Below are positions 27,262 to 36,181 of a stretch of 64,000 bases of DNA, in pieces (within the stretch, counting starts at the first letter, position 1; every line of letters starts with the position of its first letter). A model generated the notes under the pieces. It was given only the letters and a program-made list of their open reading frames with translations, ran no database searches and was not told the origin of the DNA. Origin of the DNA: an uncultured Cellulosilyticum sp. Its GTDB lineage: Bacteria; Bacillota; Clostridia; Lachnospirales; Cellulosilyticaceae. The position numbers and the translations under genes were made by a program. The stretch is taken from NCBI GenBank assembly GCA_934725855.1, contig CAKVCL010000015.1:1-64000 (forward strand), in the 5' to 3' direction.

Positions 27262-27500
27262 AAAAAACTCCACCTCTCTATTCAGAGGCGAAGTTATTTT
27301 CGCGGTTCCACTCTGATTAAAGCTCCATAAGCTTTATCTTATTAGCTGATAACGTAAGCCAAACGAATGTAAGCTACTTTCAAGCAGACCAAACGGTATT
27401 GCCCTTTTCACCTACTCGGTTCCAGAATGCACTTCTTATAACACTTTATGAAGCTCTCACACCAAACGAGCCTTCTCTGACATAACGCATTATAATACTC
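27262..27500 (-). promoter_or_regulatory. Cysteine-specific T-box leader of cysE
   Basis: On the minus strand the T-box sequence AGAGTGGAACCGCG occupies 27301-27314. Upstream, a stem I region holds a candidate specifier TGC (Cys; plus-strand 27429-27431) in AAGTGCATTC. Downstream, a terminator stem (AACTCCACCTCT with AGAGGCGAAGTT, 27266-27295) is followed by a T run. Uncharged tRNA-Cys would stabilise the antiterminator and switch on cysE and cysS. Confidence 0.9.
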
Positions 27501-27540
27501 TTTCCTTCATTACCTTTACTTATGATTCAAATTAATTTTC

Positions 27541-27569
27541 ATTATAATATATGAAATGTCCTCTTTCAA
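27541..27569 (-). promoter_or_regulatory. Promoter of the cysE operon
   Basis: On the minus strand TTGAAA (27564-27569), 17 bases and TATAAT (27541-27546), just upstream of the T-box leader. Confidence 0.75.
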
Positions 27570-27651
27570 CATTCCATGCAAATTTTAGTACTAGAAATTC
27601 ATTTTTCTCTGGTCTACAATACTAATTGAGTAAAAAAGAATGGAGTAAGTT

Positions 27652-29322
27652 ATGCAAACGATTTTAGAACATGTTCAAAAAGCTTATACTGATTCACAAA
27701 AGCTTATCATTGCTAAGGTTCAAGAGCTTTATCATTTATATGACTTTATTGCTGCTATTATTTGTGAAAGAAATGATTTCGATTTAAAGGAAATTGATGA
27801 ATATATTAATGGCACTAAAAAGCCTAAACATTTTGCGGGAATGAAAGATATCCAAAAAGCCACTCATCTCATTGCAGAAGCTATGTCTAGAAATGAACCC
27901 ATACGCATTGTAGGCGATTATGATGTGGATGGTGTAACCAGTACTTATGTACTGCTTACGGTTTTTGAGGCACTTGGCTATCCATCTATTAGTCACTACC
28001 TTCCTCTTCGTGAAAAAGATGGCTATGGTTTAAATAAAGAGATCGTGGAAAATGCTTATAAAGATGGCGTAAAACTTCTTATTACTGTGGATAATGGGAT
28101 TTCAGCACATGAAGGGGTAAGTTATTCCAAATCACTTGGGATGACCATGATTGTAACCGATCACCATGAATTACCTCTTACGCTTCCTGAGGCAGACGCC
28201 ATCATTAATCCTCATCAAACAGACTGTGCTTATCCTTACAAAACACTTGCTGGCGTTGGCATTGCTTACAAACTAGGACAATCCTTAATGACTTACTTTA
28301 AGACTAAACCCACTCCTGCAGTGATTGCACGTATTCAAGCTTTAGTGGCTCTAGGTACAGTCTGCGACGTGGCTCCCCTTATTGGTGAAAATCGCCATAT
28401 GGTTAAAACAGGTCTTATTGCCCTTAACAAAGGTGCCCTTCCTGCTGCTTCAGTGATCAGTTCTAAAATATCTGTTGGTACCTTAGGTTTTCAAATTGGT
28501 CCTAGACTAAACGCTTGTGGTCGCTTGGAAGATGCTGAAACAGCGCTTCGCTATTTAAAGTGCGAAGACTTTAATGCACTTTATCCTTTTAAAACCAGAT
28601 TAGATGCTTTAAATAAAGAACGCCAAGATGAAGAAATGGATTCTTTAAATCGTATTTTAGATAAGCTTGAAAAATACCCTCATATTCCAAATGTCATCAT
28701 TGAGATTGATGAAAATGCGCATGAAAGTGTGGTTGGTTTAGTGGCTGGAAAAGTTAAGGAAAAATACTATCGCCCGACTGTCGTTTTTGCCAAAACAATC
28801 AATGGAACTTATAAAGGCTCTGGTCGTTCTATTGAAGAATACGATATGTTTCAAAGCTTTAAGCCTTATTTACATCTTATAGAGGGTGGTGGCGGACATC
28901 CTATGGCATGTGGCCTTAAAGCTTCCTCATTAGAACAAATTGAAGCCTTTAAAAATGCCGTTAACCATGCCTGCACTTTAACTGAGCATGATAAAACCCC
29001 AAAAGTCTATGTAGATAAATGCATCTATAACACCTACGAATATGATTTCGATGCTTTAGAAAAACAATTAAAGCTTTTCTTACCAACAGGTGCAGGTAAT
29101 ACCGCACCGACTTTACTCATTAAAGATGCTTGTATTAAGATACAAACCAAGTATGCTAAAAGCTATCGCATTTCAGAAGTTATTGCAGATTTTGGTGTTA
29201 AATCCATTTCAAGTACCCTTTGGAACGATGATACCATCCCCGAAGAAGGTGAGTTTGTAGCGGACATTGTGCTTCAAGTAGGTGAAACGGGTTGGCAGAT
29301 TCCTACCATTTACTTTTCTTAA
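27652..29322 (+). CDS. recJ: Single-stranded-DNA exonuclease RecJ
   Basis: This 556-residue DHH-family phosphoesterase has motif I VGDYDVDGVTSTYVL, the DHH motif in IVTDHHELP, NPHQTDCAYP and a C-terminal DHHA1 domain with GGGGHPMACGLKAS. RecJ degrades single-stranded DNA 5' to 3' in recombination and mismatch repair. The third domain (OB-like) is shorter than in long RecJ proteins but present. Divergent from the cysE leader; GGAG precedes the ATG. Confidence 0.9.
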   Translation: MQTILEHVQKAYTDSQKLIIAKVQELYHLYDFIAAIICERNDFDLKEIDEYINGTKKPKHFAGMKDIQKATHLIAEAMSRNEPIRIVGDYDVDGVTSTYVLLTVFEALGYPSISHYLPLREKDGYGLNKEIVENAYKDGVKLLITVDNGISAHEGVSYSKSLGMTMIVTDHHELPLTLPEADAIINPHQTDCAYPYKTLAGVGIAYKLGQSLMTYFKTKPTPAVIARIQALVALGTVCDVAPLIGENRHMVKTGLIALNKGALPAASVISSKISVGTLGFQIGPRLNACGRLEDAETALRYLKCEDFNALYPFKTRLDALNKERQDEEMDSLNRILDKLEKYPHIPNVIIEIDENAHESVVGLVAGKVKEKYYRPTVVFAKTINGTYKGSGRSIEEYDMFQSFKPYLHLIEGGGGHPMACGLKASSLEQIEAFKNAVNHACTLTEHDKTPKVYVDKCIYNTYEYDFDALEKQLKLFLPTGAGNTAPTLLIKDACIKIQTKYAKSYRISEVIADFGVKSISSTLWNDDTIPEEGEFVADIVLQVGETGWQIPTIYFS

Positions 29323-29377
29323 TTGATTGATCATACGTTTTATATTCATTAAAAACTTATAAACTAGGAGAAACACT

Positions 29378-29434
29378 ATGAAAATACTAATTTTAGGAGC
29401 CAGTAGTTTTATTGGCTCTTACCCAAAAAAATAA
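29378..29434 (+). pseudogene. Remnant of an NAD-dependent epimerase/dehydratase gene (18 codons)
   Basis: The short frame has a good ribosome site (TAGGAG) and encodes MKILILGASSFIGSYPKK. The first 14 residues are the Rossmann beta-alpha start of sugar-epimerase-type enzymes (GASxFIGS), after which the frame stops at TAA. The stop coincides with the terminator of the opposing gene. It looks like the leftover 5' end of a deleted gene; a functional micro-ORF is the alternative. Confidence 0.55.
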
Positions 29435-29462
29435 AGCCATTGCTTTACTAAACAATAGCTTT
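29433..29462 (-). terminator. Terminator of the following minus-strand gene
   Basis: AAAGCCATTG pairs with CAATAGCTTT (one G-T pair) around a ten-base loop, with a T run on the minus strand, two bases after the stop at 29465. Confidence 0.75.
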
Positions 29463-29464
29463 GC

Positions 29465-29884
29465 TTATCCTAATTTTCTAACAACATAATGTCCATACTT
29501 TCCTTCAAAGAATATAAAATTTTTCGCAATGGCATAGAACGCACTATTATATCCATATTTATCGACGCAATGATCATCTCTCTTAATGCCTAACTTATCA
29601 CAAATATGTACGAGCTTTGGGGTTGTCACAAAAGGTAAAATGACATTATACGTATTTTGCTTATGCAAAAATTCTAATAGCCTTGTGGTATATCCCATAT
29701 TCAAATAAGCATCATCCACTTTGATTTCACGAATCATTAGGGTGCCATCTGCTTCTTCTTCATAAACAAACTTCAGATTTTCATTAATGATGAGTGCTGT
29801 AAGATTTTGAAAAGGCAAAATCGTTTCAGGAACTTCCCGTACATCAAAGCCTGCGTTTTCCAATAATTTCTTCAAATCATTCAT
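29465..29884 (-). CDS. Hypothetical protein, possibly GNAT-fold
   Basis: This 139-residue soluble protein is not securely recognised. The pattern IREIKVDDAYLNMGYTTRLL followed by TPKLVHICDKLGIKRDD resembles the acetyl-CoA-binding helix and late helix of GNAT acetyltransferases, but the Gly-rich pyrophosphate loop is not standard. Monocistronic, with AGGAGAG before the ATG. Confidence 0.5.
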   Translation of the reverse strand: MNDLKKLLENAGFDVREVPETILPFQNLTALIINENLKFVYEEEADGTLMIREIKVDDAYLNMGYTTRLLEFLHKQNTYNVILPFVTTPKLVHICDKLGIKRDDHCVDKYGYNSAFYAIAKNFIFFEGKYGHYVVRKLG

Positions 29885-29994
29885 GTGATCCTCTCCTTGT
29901 TATTTTATTGTCTTTTTACCTTAACCATTATATACCTACTTGCTCAATTAAGCTATGTTGTTTTAGTGATTTTACATATATCCAAGTTCAAACA

Positions 29995-31719
29995 TTAAAC
30001 AGCCATATTCTGCTCTTCAAAATAATCATATAATGCTTCTAGTTTTTGTCTACATGATAAGAAAATCTTACCAATGGTAGGATCAAAATGTGTTCCTAAT
30101 GATTCTTCAATAATTTTAAATGCTTCATCATACGAATATTGATGTTTATAGCAACGTTTGCTCACTAACGCGTCAAAAACATCCGCTAATGCCATAATTC
30201 TTGCTTCCAAAGGAATCTTCTCACCTTTTAATTGTTCTGGATATCCTAGCCCATTCCATTTTTCATGATGATAATGTGCAATATTAACAGATACATCAAA
30301 AAACACTTTATCATCCACATTCTGTAATAGCTGTTTTACAATTTTTGCACCTTTACTGCTATGCTCCTTCATCTTTTCAAATTCTTCCTCTGTAAAGCGC
30401 CCTTTTTTCCTTAATATACTGTCTTCAATGGCAATCTTTCCAAAGTCATGCAACGGTGCTGCTTTAACAACACATTCAAAAAAATAGTCACTCATATTTT
30501 TATAGAGTCCTGTTTTTCTCATTTCTTGTACGATAATGTTAACAACCTTACTTGTTCTTCTAACATGCCCACCTGTATTACTATCACGACTTTCTACGAT
30601 ATCTGCCATACCTAAAATAATGTCCTCTTGCATTTTTTGTATATGTGCTACTTTTTCTGCTACATCTTTTTCAAGTTGTTCATTATAATCATTAATTAGC
30701 TTCACATACTTAAATTGCTCCGTTTCATCCATTAAATGAACATAATAACCCACCATACGATCTGTATATTTATTTCTTATACGCCTAAGTATGCACTTAA
30801 TTTCTAACTCTCCACTAGCTATTTGAAAAAAATTTGTATCCTTGCCTAATTCTGCATTTTTTATTGTTTCATACGTCATTTTAATTAATGGTGAGTCAAC
30901 ACTACTCCAACTTGTGCTATCTATTCTTAATGCCCCAAGTTCTTTAAATAAAGATTTTGCTCTTAAATTACTTCCTAAATAGTTTTTCTTTGCATCAAAC
31001 ACAATAAATCCATATTCATTTGTGTCATCAATACTTCTTGATATCATTTCTGATACATCATAAGTTTTAATCCGATGTAAAAGAAATAAAATACATAACC
31101 CATCTACTAAGTAAATAATCGGAATACATTGCTCTTTTATTTGAAGCTTACTTCCGATAATATACATTATTGTTGAAAAAAGCATCATGCCTAATAATAT
31201 AGTTACTGCCTTATAAGAAACTTCATTTTTTCTAAAAAATGATTGAATAACAACAATGTAAGCAGCAATGTAATAAGTCACTAATAAGGCAACATAAAAA
31301 TTATGAGCTGTTCCATATTCTCTTAATAAAATGGTCTTACTTCCATCAAAAGCAATGCCTACTGCCTTATAATAAATTGGAAAACATCCGATTGTCCATA
31401 CTAAAGAATAAGTAATCATATTTAAGCTCAACGCCAATACCTTTAACCATACAGGTATTTCTTTTTTGCAGATCTTACAAATGCATACCATAATAAAGTA
31501 TGGTAAAAAGCAGCCTCCTAAGTAAGCAATTTTATTAGCAAATATAGCGGTTTCTAAAGTTTGCGCATTCTCTAATTGCATATATCCCACATTACTAATA
31601 TTAATAATGACAACCATCAATACATAAGCAGTACTTATGTATTTTTCACCATACCTTAGCAAAATAAATGTCATTATAATCGATATAACAAATATTGCAA
31701 TATGTATACCTTGAACCAT
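29995..31719 (-). CDS. 7TM-sensor HD-GYP protein (putative cyclic-di-GMP phosphodiesterase)
   Basis: This 574-residue protein has seven N-terminal hydrophobic segments (to about residue 220) resembling the 7TM module of some histidine kinases, a PAS-like stretch (GFIVFDAKKNYLGSNLRAKS), a coiled coil, and a C-terminal HD-GYP domain. The domain shows RDSNTGGHVRRT, PLHDFGKIAIED, YHHEKWNGLGYP and ARIMALADVFDALVS. The GYP motif reads GLGYP, as in active enzymes. The role is probably degradation of cyclic di-GMP in response to a membrane-borne signal. It is a single-gene unit. Confidence 0.85.
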   Translation of the reverse strand: MVQGIHIAIFVISIIMTFILLRYGEKYISTAYVLMVVIINISNVGYMQLENAQTLETAIFANKIAYLGGCFLPYFIMVCICKICKKEIPVWLKVLALSLNMITYSLVWTIGCFPIYYKAVGIAFDGSKTILLREYGTAHNFYVALLVTYYIAAYIVVIQSFFRKNEVSYKAVTILLGMMLFSTIMYIIGSKLQIKEQCIPIIYLVDGLCILFLLHRIKTYDVSEMISRSIDDTNEYGFIVFDAKKNYLGSNLRAKSLFKELGALRIDSTSWSSVDSPLIKMTYETIKNAELGKDTNFFQIASGELEIKCILRRIRNKYTDRMVGYYVHLMDETEQFKYVKLINDYNEQLEKDVAEKVAHIQKMQEDIILGMADIVESRDSNTGGHVRRTSKVVNIIVQEMRKTGLYKNMSDYFFECVVKAAPLHDFGKIAIEDSILRKKGRFTEEEFEKMKEHSSKGAKIVKQLLQNVDDKVFFDVSVNIAHYHHEKWNGLGYPEQLKGEKIPLEARIMALADVFDALVSKRCYKHQYSYDEAFKIIEESLGTHFDPTIGKIFLSCRQKLEALYDYFEEQNMAV

Positions 31720-31826
31720 TTTACTCCCCCTAGGCTATCTTTATATGCTTTTATTATATCGCTATATTTTTAAACTTTCTATATATAATATTAATTTTCG
31801 ACATTTTAGACAATTATAATGCATCT

Positions 31827-31868
31827 AAAGAGAGGACCTCATATGTTACTTTATGAAGTCCCCTCTTT
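31827..31868 (-). terminator. Hairpin after the condensing-enzyme gene
   Basis: AAAGAGAGGACCTCATA pairs imperfectly with TATGAAGTCCCCTCTTT directly after the stop. The T tract on the minus strand is weak, so termination is likely but not certain. Confidence 0.55.
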
Positions 31869-31871
31869 AAA

Positions 31872-33239
31872 TTAATTCTCTTTAAAATAATCCTCAATAC
31901 AAGCATCCAATTCTTCATCACAGATAACCGTTGTACGTCCATCTGCATAAACTTTATCAACCCAAGCTTTAATCGCTAAAACAAGTGGGTCATTTTTATC
32001 AATTCCCTTAAGTTTATAATATTTTGGATTACTGCTAATCCAGTGAGCAATCCCTGCAAGTCCTGAAGTATTACTTACAGCTACCCTTACTGGTCTATTA
32101 AGCAATTTATCGGTATCAAAGATATTATAAATTTCTTCATTCTTTAATAAACCATCTGCATGAATTCCTGCTCTTGTCACATTAAAGTTCTTACCTACAA
32201 ATGGTGTTCTTTCAGGAATGTGTTCACCAATAACATTTTCGAAGTACTCAGCAATCTCTGTAATAACTGTCGTATCCATTCCATCTAAAGTGCCTTTAAG
32301 TTGTGCATATTCAATGACCATCGCTTCAAGTGGTGTATTGCCTGTTCTTTCCCCAATTCCAAATAGTGAACAGTTTACGCTGCTACAACCATAAAGCCAT
32401 GCACTTGTTGAATTGGCTACTGCACGATAGAAATCATTGTGTCCATGCCATTCAATCCATTCATGTGGCACACCTGCATATTGATGTAGTGCGTACATAA
32501 TACCAGGCACACTTCTTGGAATCATAGCCCCTGGATAACTTACCCCATAACCCATTGTATCGCAAGCTCTAATTTTAATAGGCATATTAGTTTCTTCACT
32601 AATTTTCATTAATTCTCTTGCAAATGGTACAACGAAATTATAAATATCTGCTCTTGTAATATCTTCAAAATGGCAACGTGGAATAATTCCCTTATCAATA
32701 CACTGTTTAACAATTTTTGTATAATGCTCAATCGCTTCTGACCGTTTCATATGTAACTTATGGAAAATATGATAATCTGAGCAACTTACTAAGATACCTG
32801 TTTCATCAATTTCCATTTGTTTAACAAGTTCAAAATCCTTTTCAGACGCTCTAATCCATGAAGTAATTTGTGGAAACTCGTACCCTAATTCTCTACATTT
32901 ATAGACGGCATCACGATCTTTTTCACTATATAAAAAGAATTCACTTTGTCTAACAATGCCTTTTGGACCACTTAGCTTATTTAAATATTTATACAAGGTT
33001 ACAATTTGTTCTGTTGTATAGGGTGCTCTAGATTGTTGTCCATCTCTAAACGTTGTATCTGTAATATAAACATTATCTTGCATATACATAGGCACATGTA
33101 CATTATTGAAGGCTACACGTGGGATTTCATCATATGGAAAGAATTCACGAAACATATTGGGTGTGGCTCTATCTTCCAATTGATGGTTTTTTTCAGTATT
33201 TGTCAACAAATTTGTCCTTTTATTTAGCTCAAACATCAA
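31872..33239 (-). CDS. LeuA/homocitrate-synthase-family condensing enzyme, probable Re-citrate synthase
   Basis: This 455-residue HMGL-like TIM-barrel enzyme has the acyl-transfer signature ITDTTFRDGQQSRAPYT, metal-binding residues in EWHGHNDFYRAV, and CSLFGIGERTGNTPLEAMV. It lacks the C-terminal leucine-binding regulatory domain of classical LeuA, having instead about 110 residues (TRAGIHADGLLKNEEIYNIF and beyond). This is the form of the clostridial Re-citrate synthase, which makes citrate from oxaloacetate and acetyl-CoA in anaerobes without the usual enzyme. Isopropylmalate, citramalate or homocitrate synthesis remain possible. No leu or aconitase genes are adjacent. Confidence 0.75.
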   Translation of the reverse strand: MMFELNKRTNLLTNTEKNHQLEDRATPNMFREFFPYDEIPRVAFNNVHVPMYMQDNVYITDTTFRDGQQSRAPYTTEQIVTLYKYLNKLSGPKGIVRQSEFFLYSEKDRDAVYKCRELGYEFPQITSWIRASEKDFELVKQMEIDETGILVSCSDYHIFHKLHMKRSEAIEHYTKIVKQCIDKGIIPRCHFEDITRADIYNFVVPFARELMKISEETNMPIKIRACDTMGYGVSYPGAMIPRSVPGIMYALHQYAGVPHEWIEWHGHNDFYRAVANSTSAWLYGCSSVNCSLFGIGERTGNTPLEAMVIEYAQLKGTLDGMDTTVITEIAEYFENVIGEHIPERTPFVGKNFNVTRAGIHADGLLKNEEIYNIFDTDKLLNRPVRVAVSNTSGLAGIAHWISSNPKYYKLKGIDKNDPLVLAIKAWVDKVYADGRTTVICDEELDACIEDYFKEN

Positions 33240-33299
33240 ATCACTCCCTGCAATTTATCTATTCCAATTATTTAATTGTCTGAAAATAACTTATGTATA

Positions 33300-33328
33300 A
33301 TTGTATACAACATACTGATATCTGTCAA
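33300..33328 (-). promoter_or_regulatory. Promoter of the condensing-enzyme gene
   Basis: On the minus strand TTGACA (33323-33328), 17 bases and TACAAT (33300-33305). The rest of 33329-33650 shows no convincing gene. Confidence 0.7.
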
Positions 33329-33666
33329 CAATATTTTCTTCCTCAAAAAATCATCATTTACTTTTGTAACATTTTTTTCCATCCTACATACACTAACTAA
33401 TGTAGAAGTTAGTCAAAGAAGCACTTGGTTAAAGACTGATATTGATTCATTTAATAAACTTAGTCCTGACTTGTTCTAATTTCACCGAAATATTATCTAA
33501 AAAAATGAATTTTTATGCACACTATTTATTACTTTATAATATTTCGTAAAATAAACTTGTATCTTTTCTGATTATGACTGATTAAGTAATTTTATTGATA
33601 GATGAATCATAAACTTAAATTAGAAAACAAATCGTATTTACTTTTTTATATATAGGAGGCTTTATC

Positions 33667-33903
33667 ATGGAAGATTTTAGATTTTTACAAGACAACTGCT
33701 TATGGATCGTTATTATTGCTTTATTTATCATTTTCTGCTTAGGTGGAAACGGATGCAATTCTTTTGGTTCTAACTGTGGCGGATTTGGTAATTTATTTGA
33801 TGGTTGTGGTAATAATTCTTGGTTATGGATTATCGCTATTATCATTATTTTCTGCTGCGTATGTAAAAATGACTGTGGCGTATTCAGAAATGAACTTCAA
33901 TAA
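33667..33903 (+). CDS. Small Gly/Cys-rich membrane protein
   Basis: This is a 78-residue protein with two hydrophobic segments (LWIVIIALFIIFCLGG and LWIIAIIIIFCCVC) flanking a Gly/Asn/Cys-rich loop. Similar small proteins recur in Clostridia, sometimes under the uninformative name chorion-class high-cysteine protein; the function is unknown. The strong TAGGAGG ribosome site shows it is a real gene. Confidence 0.65.
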   Translation: MEDFRFLQDNCLWIVIIALFIIFCLGGNGCNSFGSNCGGFGNLFDGCGNNSWLWIIAIIIIFCCVCKNDCGVFRNELQ

Positions 33904-33964
33904 TTGACCTTGCTTATAATATTGTTTATTGAAATAACTCCCCCTTAATAAACTATGTATTAAC

Positions 33965-33999
33965 CTAAAGGCCATTGGATAGCTTCCAATGGCCTTTAG
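33965..33999. terminator. Bidirectional terminator
   Basis: A perfect 15-bp stem (CTAAAGGCCATTGGA with TCCAATGGCCTTTAG) between convergent genes. Confidence 0.85.
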
Positions 34000-34008
34000 C
34001 GTTTTATA

Positions 34009-34413
34009 TCATTCTAATCGATTTTGCTTCATTTGTTCCACCGTCATTAGGGCTTTAATCATAATGACTTTGTACAATAGTTTTTTTATATCTTCCTTTT
34101 CTTTATTACTGTCTCTTAATAATGAAGAAATTCCCTCATGTTCCTCTATGCTTTTTTCTATCACTTGATTATAAGTTAAGACATCTACTAGTATGCCTAA
34201 CATTTTCTTTTGTTCTGGTAAAAAAGGCATAATAGCTTGCAATAACTGCGCTTCTTTACATTCACTTATTGCGCCTTCATTTCTATAGCCATCTACCTTA
34301 TTGTAAATCATACTCATATACTTTTTGTCTAAATAGTCCCACACTAGTCTACTTATTTCATTAATATCCTCTTGTATTTGTGATGCAATCTCTTGCTTTT
34401 CCAAATTTCTCAC
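34009..34413 (-). CDS. Hypothetical helical protein
   Basis: This 134-residue protein is predicted to be almost all helix, with charged heptad-like stretches (EIASQIQEDINEISRLVWDY, EKEDIKKLLYKVIMIKAL). I recognise no family. It is divergent from the pair at 34535-35383; the intervening 120 bases probably hold both promoters. Confidence 0.5.
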   Translation of the reverse strand: MRNLEKQEIASQIQEDINEISRLVWDYLDKKYMSMIYNKVDGYRNEGAISECKEAQLLQAIMPFLPEQKKMLGILVDVLTYNQVIEKSIEEHEGISSLLRDSNKEKEDIKKLLYKVIMIKALMTVEQMKQNRLE

Positions 34414-34534
34414 TCACTTTACTCTTCTTCTTGTAGTATCTTATTCAAAGAGTGCATAAAAAATAACTTTTTAGTTCTATCAAAATTTGTCCTTAACATA
34501 CATATGTATAAGATATAGTTTATGGAGGTATGCT

Positions 34535-35092
34535 ATGACGCATCTTGATCGTGCAGTTAATAATGATATGCTCATTGTTACCAAATCCCTTTTGCCTTAT
34601 TTAAATATTGATCGGCAAAAGCCAGTAGCTATCTTTATTAAAGCAATGGAACTTTTCTATACGATTAGTCTTTTCTCCAATGAAGCAAGTGTACGCTCTA
34701 TGTGCCGTAATGGTGAATCAGACTGGGAAAAATCATTTTTAAATGATGTCAAAGCTAATTTAGGTAATGATAAGGCCTATTTTATAGATGCCATTTTAAA
34801 ACTCACAGAAGCCAAAGACTTATTAGCTCGTTCAGAAACACCCTCTAATAACGATAACCCTGAATATAACCTACACCCCATGGACTCTGGCATATTAGAA
34901 TCTATGCCATTTCCTGACCAAAATGCTTCTAATCAAAGTTCTACTTCCTCTACGCAACCTAAAGCTTCTAATTCTATGCAATCCCCAACCCCAGAACAAA
35001 TTATTAATAGTCTTTCCTCTATGCTGGATCCTAATCAAGCTCAGCTCCTTAAAACACTTTCCTCTTTATTTGCAGGCAATATAAAAAATTAA
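34535..35092 (+). CDS. Hypothetical protein with Ser/Asn/Gln-rich linker
   Basis: This is a protein of about 185 residues. The start at 34535 follows GGAGG; an upstream in-frame Met lacks one. The N-terminal half is helical (AVNNDMLIVTKSLLPYLNID, KPVAIFIKAMELFYTISLF), followed by a low-complexity Ser/Thr/Asn/Gln/Pro linker (about residues 105-150) and a C-terminal helix pair (PEQIINSLSSMLDPNQAQLL). No known family. It probably forms an operon with the gene 18 bases downstream. Confidence 0.6.
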   Translation: MTHLDRAVNNDMLIVTKSLLPYLNIDRQKPVAIFIKAMELFYTISLFSNEASVRSMCRNGESDWEKSFLNDVKANLGNDKAYFIDAILKLTEAKDLLARSETPSNNDNPEYNLHPMDSGILESMPFPDQNASNQSSTSSTQPKASNSMQSPTPEQIINSLSSMLDPNQAQLLKTLSSLFAGNIKN

Positions 35093-35110
35093 ATAACTGG
35101 AGGTTATCCA

Positions 35111-35383
35111 ATGAAATTATATGATGATCCTGCTTTTTCACATCTAGATCCACGTCTTGTCATTCACCTTCAACATATGATTGATGCAAGTGCTAGAAAA
35201 AATAATGCCTACGATACCTTACAAGGACTTATTAAAGTAAGTAACGAACTCACAAATAGCCACATTCCTTGTACTCCTGAAATGCAAAACGCCCTCATTA
35301 ATTGCTTTAAAGATACCCTTCCCATGGCTCAGCGTAAACAGTTTGATACATTCTTTAAGATGATGAGTAAAATGAAACCTTAG
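35111..35383 (+). CDS. Hypothetical small helical protein
   Basis: This 90-residue soluble helical protein (LDPRLVIHLQHMIDASARKN, LPMAQRKQFDTFFKMMSKMK) directly follows the previous gene, with TGGAGG before its ATG. Not recognised. The tight pairing suggests that the two act together. Confidence 0.6.
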   Translation: MKLYDDPAFSHLDPRLVIHLQHMIDASARKNNAYDTLQGLIKVSNELTNSHIPCTPEMQNALINCFKDTLPMAQRKQFDTFFKMMSKMKP

Positions 35384-35413
35384 TGCTTTCTCTTCATTCT
35401 TTAGATAAAAAAC

Positions 35414-35453
35414 TAGGCCCAAATCTCCCTTCATCATGGGAAATTTGAGCCTA
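35414..35453. terminator. Bidirectional terminator
   Basis: TAGGCCCAAATCTCCC pairs with GGGAAATTTGAGCCTA (two mismatches) between the convergent small gene and the peroxiredoxin gene. Confidence 0.75.
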
Positions 35454-35487
35454 TTATAATCTTATATCCATTTCACTTATTGCCTAT

Positions 35488-36126
35488 TTATTGCTGTTTT
35501 AAATCTTTATAAGCAAACCACCAATCATAATGATCATAGCTCATCTCATTTTGCTTAGCCTGTTCAATGTTTGTTGCTGGTGAAATAATTACTTTATCTC
35601 CAAGCATTTCATTATTTGGCCAATCAACAGGTAAGGCTACTTTCTGCTTAGTTGCTACTTGTAAAGCTACAAGTGCCCTAATAATCTCCTCCATATTTCT
35701 TCCTACTTCTTGTGGATAATAAAGGATCATTCTTATCTTAGAATCTGGATCAATAAAAAATACTGCTCTTACCGTTGCAGTAGGTTTTGCAGGCTGTATC
35801 ATCCCTAACCTACTTGCTATAGTTCCTAATGGATCTGCAATGATTGGAAATGGAATCTCTGTATTCAAATGCTCTTTAATCCATTCTACCCACTTCATAT
35901 GAGGTTGTACTTGATCAACTGATAATCCTAAGAGTTCTGTGTTAAGCTTTTTAAAAGTTTCATAATGATTAGCAAAGGCAACAAATTCTGTCGTACAAAC
36001 TGGTGTAAAGTCTCCTGGATGACTAAATAATATGAGCCATTTCCCTTTGTAATCCGCTGGAATGTTTCGCATTCCATAAGTGGTTTGTACAGTCATTTCT
36101 GGCATATAATCTCCAATTAGTAACAT
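35488..36126 (-). CDS. 1-Cys peroxiredoxin (Prx6/AhpC-TSA family)
   Basis: This 212-residue protein has the peroxidatic site in HPGDFTPVCTTEFVAF and the second conserved Arg in TVRAVFFIDPDSKIRMI. The long C-terminal arm (VALPVDWPNNEMLGDKVIIS) marks the Prx6-like subgroup. The active-site cysteine is the only cysteine I find, so it cannot form an internal disulfide and needs an external thiol. It reduces hydrogen peroxide and organic peroxides. No reductase gene is adjacent. Confidence 0.9.
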   Translation of the reverse strand: MLLIGDYMPEMTVQTTYGMRNIPADYKGKWLILFSHPGDFTPVCTTEFVAFANHYETFKKLNTELLGLSVDQVQPHMKWVEWIKEHLNTEIPFPIIADPLGTIASRLGMIQPAKPTATVRAVFFIDPDSKIRMILYYPQEVGRNMEEIIRALVALQVATKQKVALPVDWPNNEMLGDKVIISPATNIEQAKQNEMSYDHYDWWFAYKDLKQQ

Positions 36127-36181
36127 GGACTTCTCCTATTTACTCCATCTCTTAAAGAAATATATGCAAACTTGAATTTTT

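Noticed and set aside
33276..33479. 67-residue plus-strand frame between the condensing enzyme and the small membrane protein
   Set aside because: It has no ribosome site, overlaps the condensing-enzyme promoter and has an AT-driven composition.
33240..33666. Possible riboswitch in the 427-base gap before the small membrane protein
   Set aside because: Apart from the minus-strand promoter, I found no conserved riboswitch or T-box sequence.
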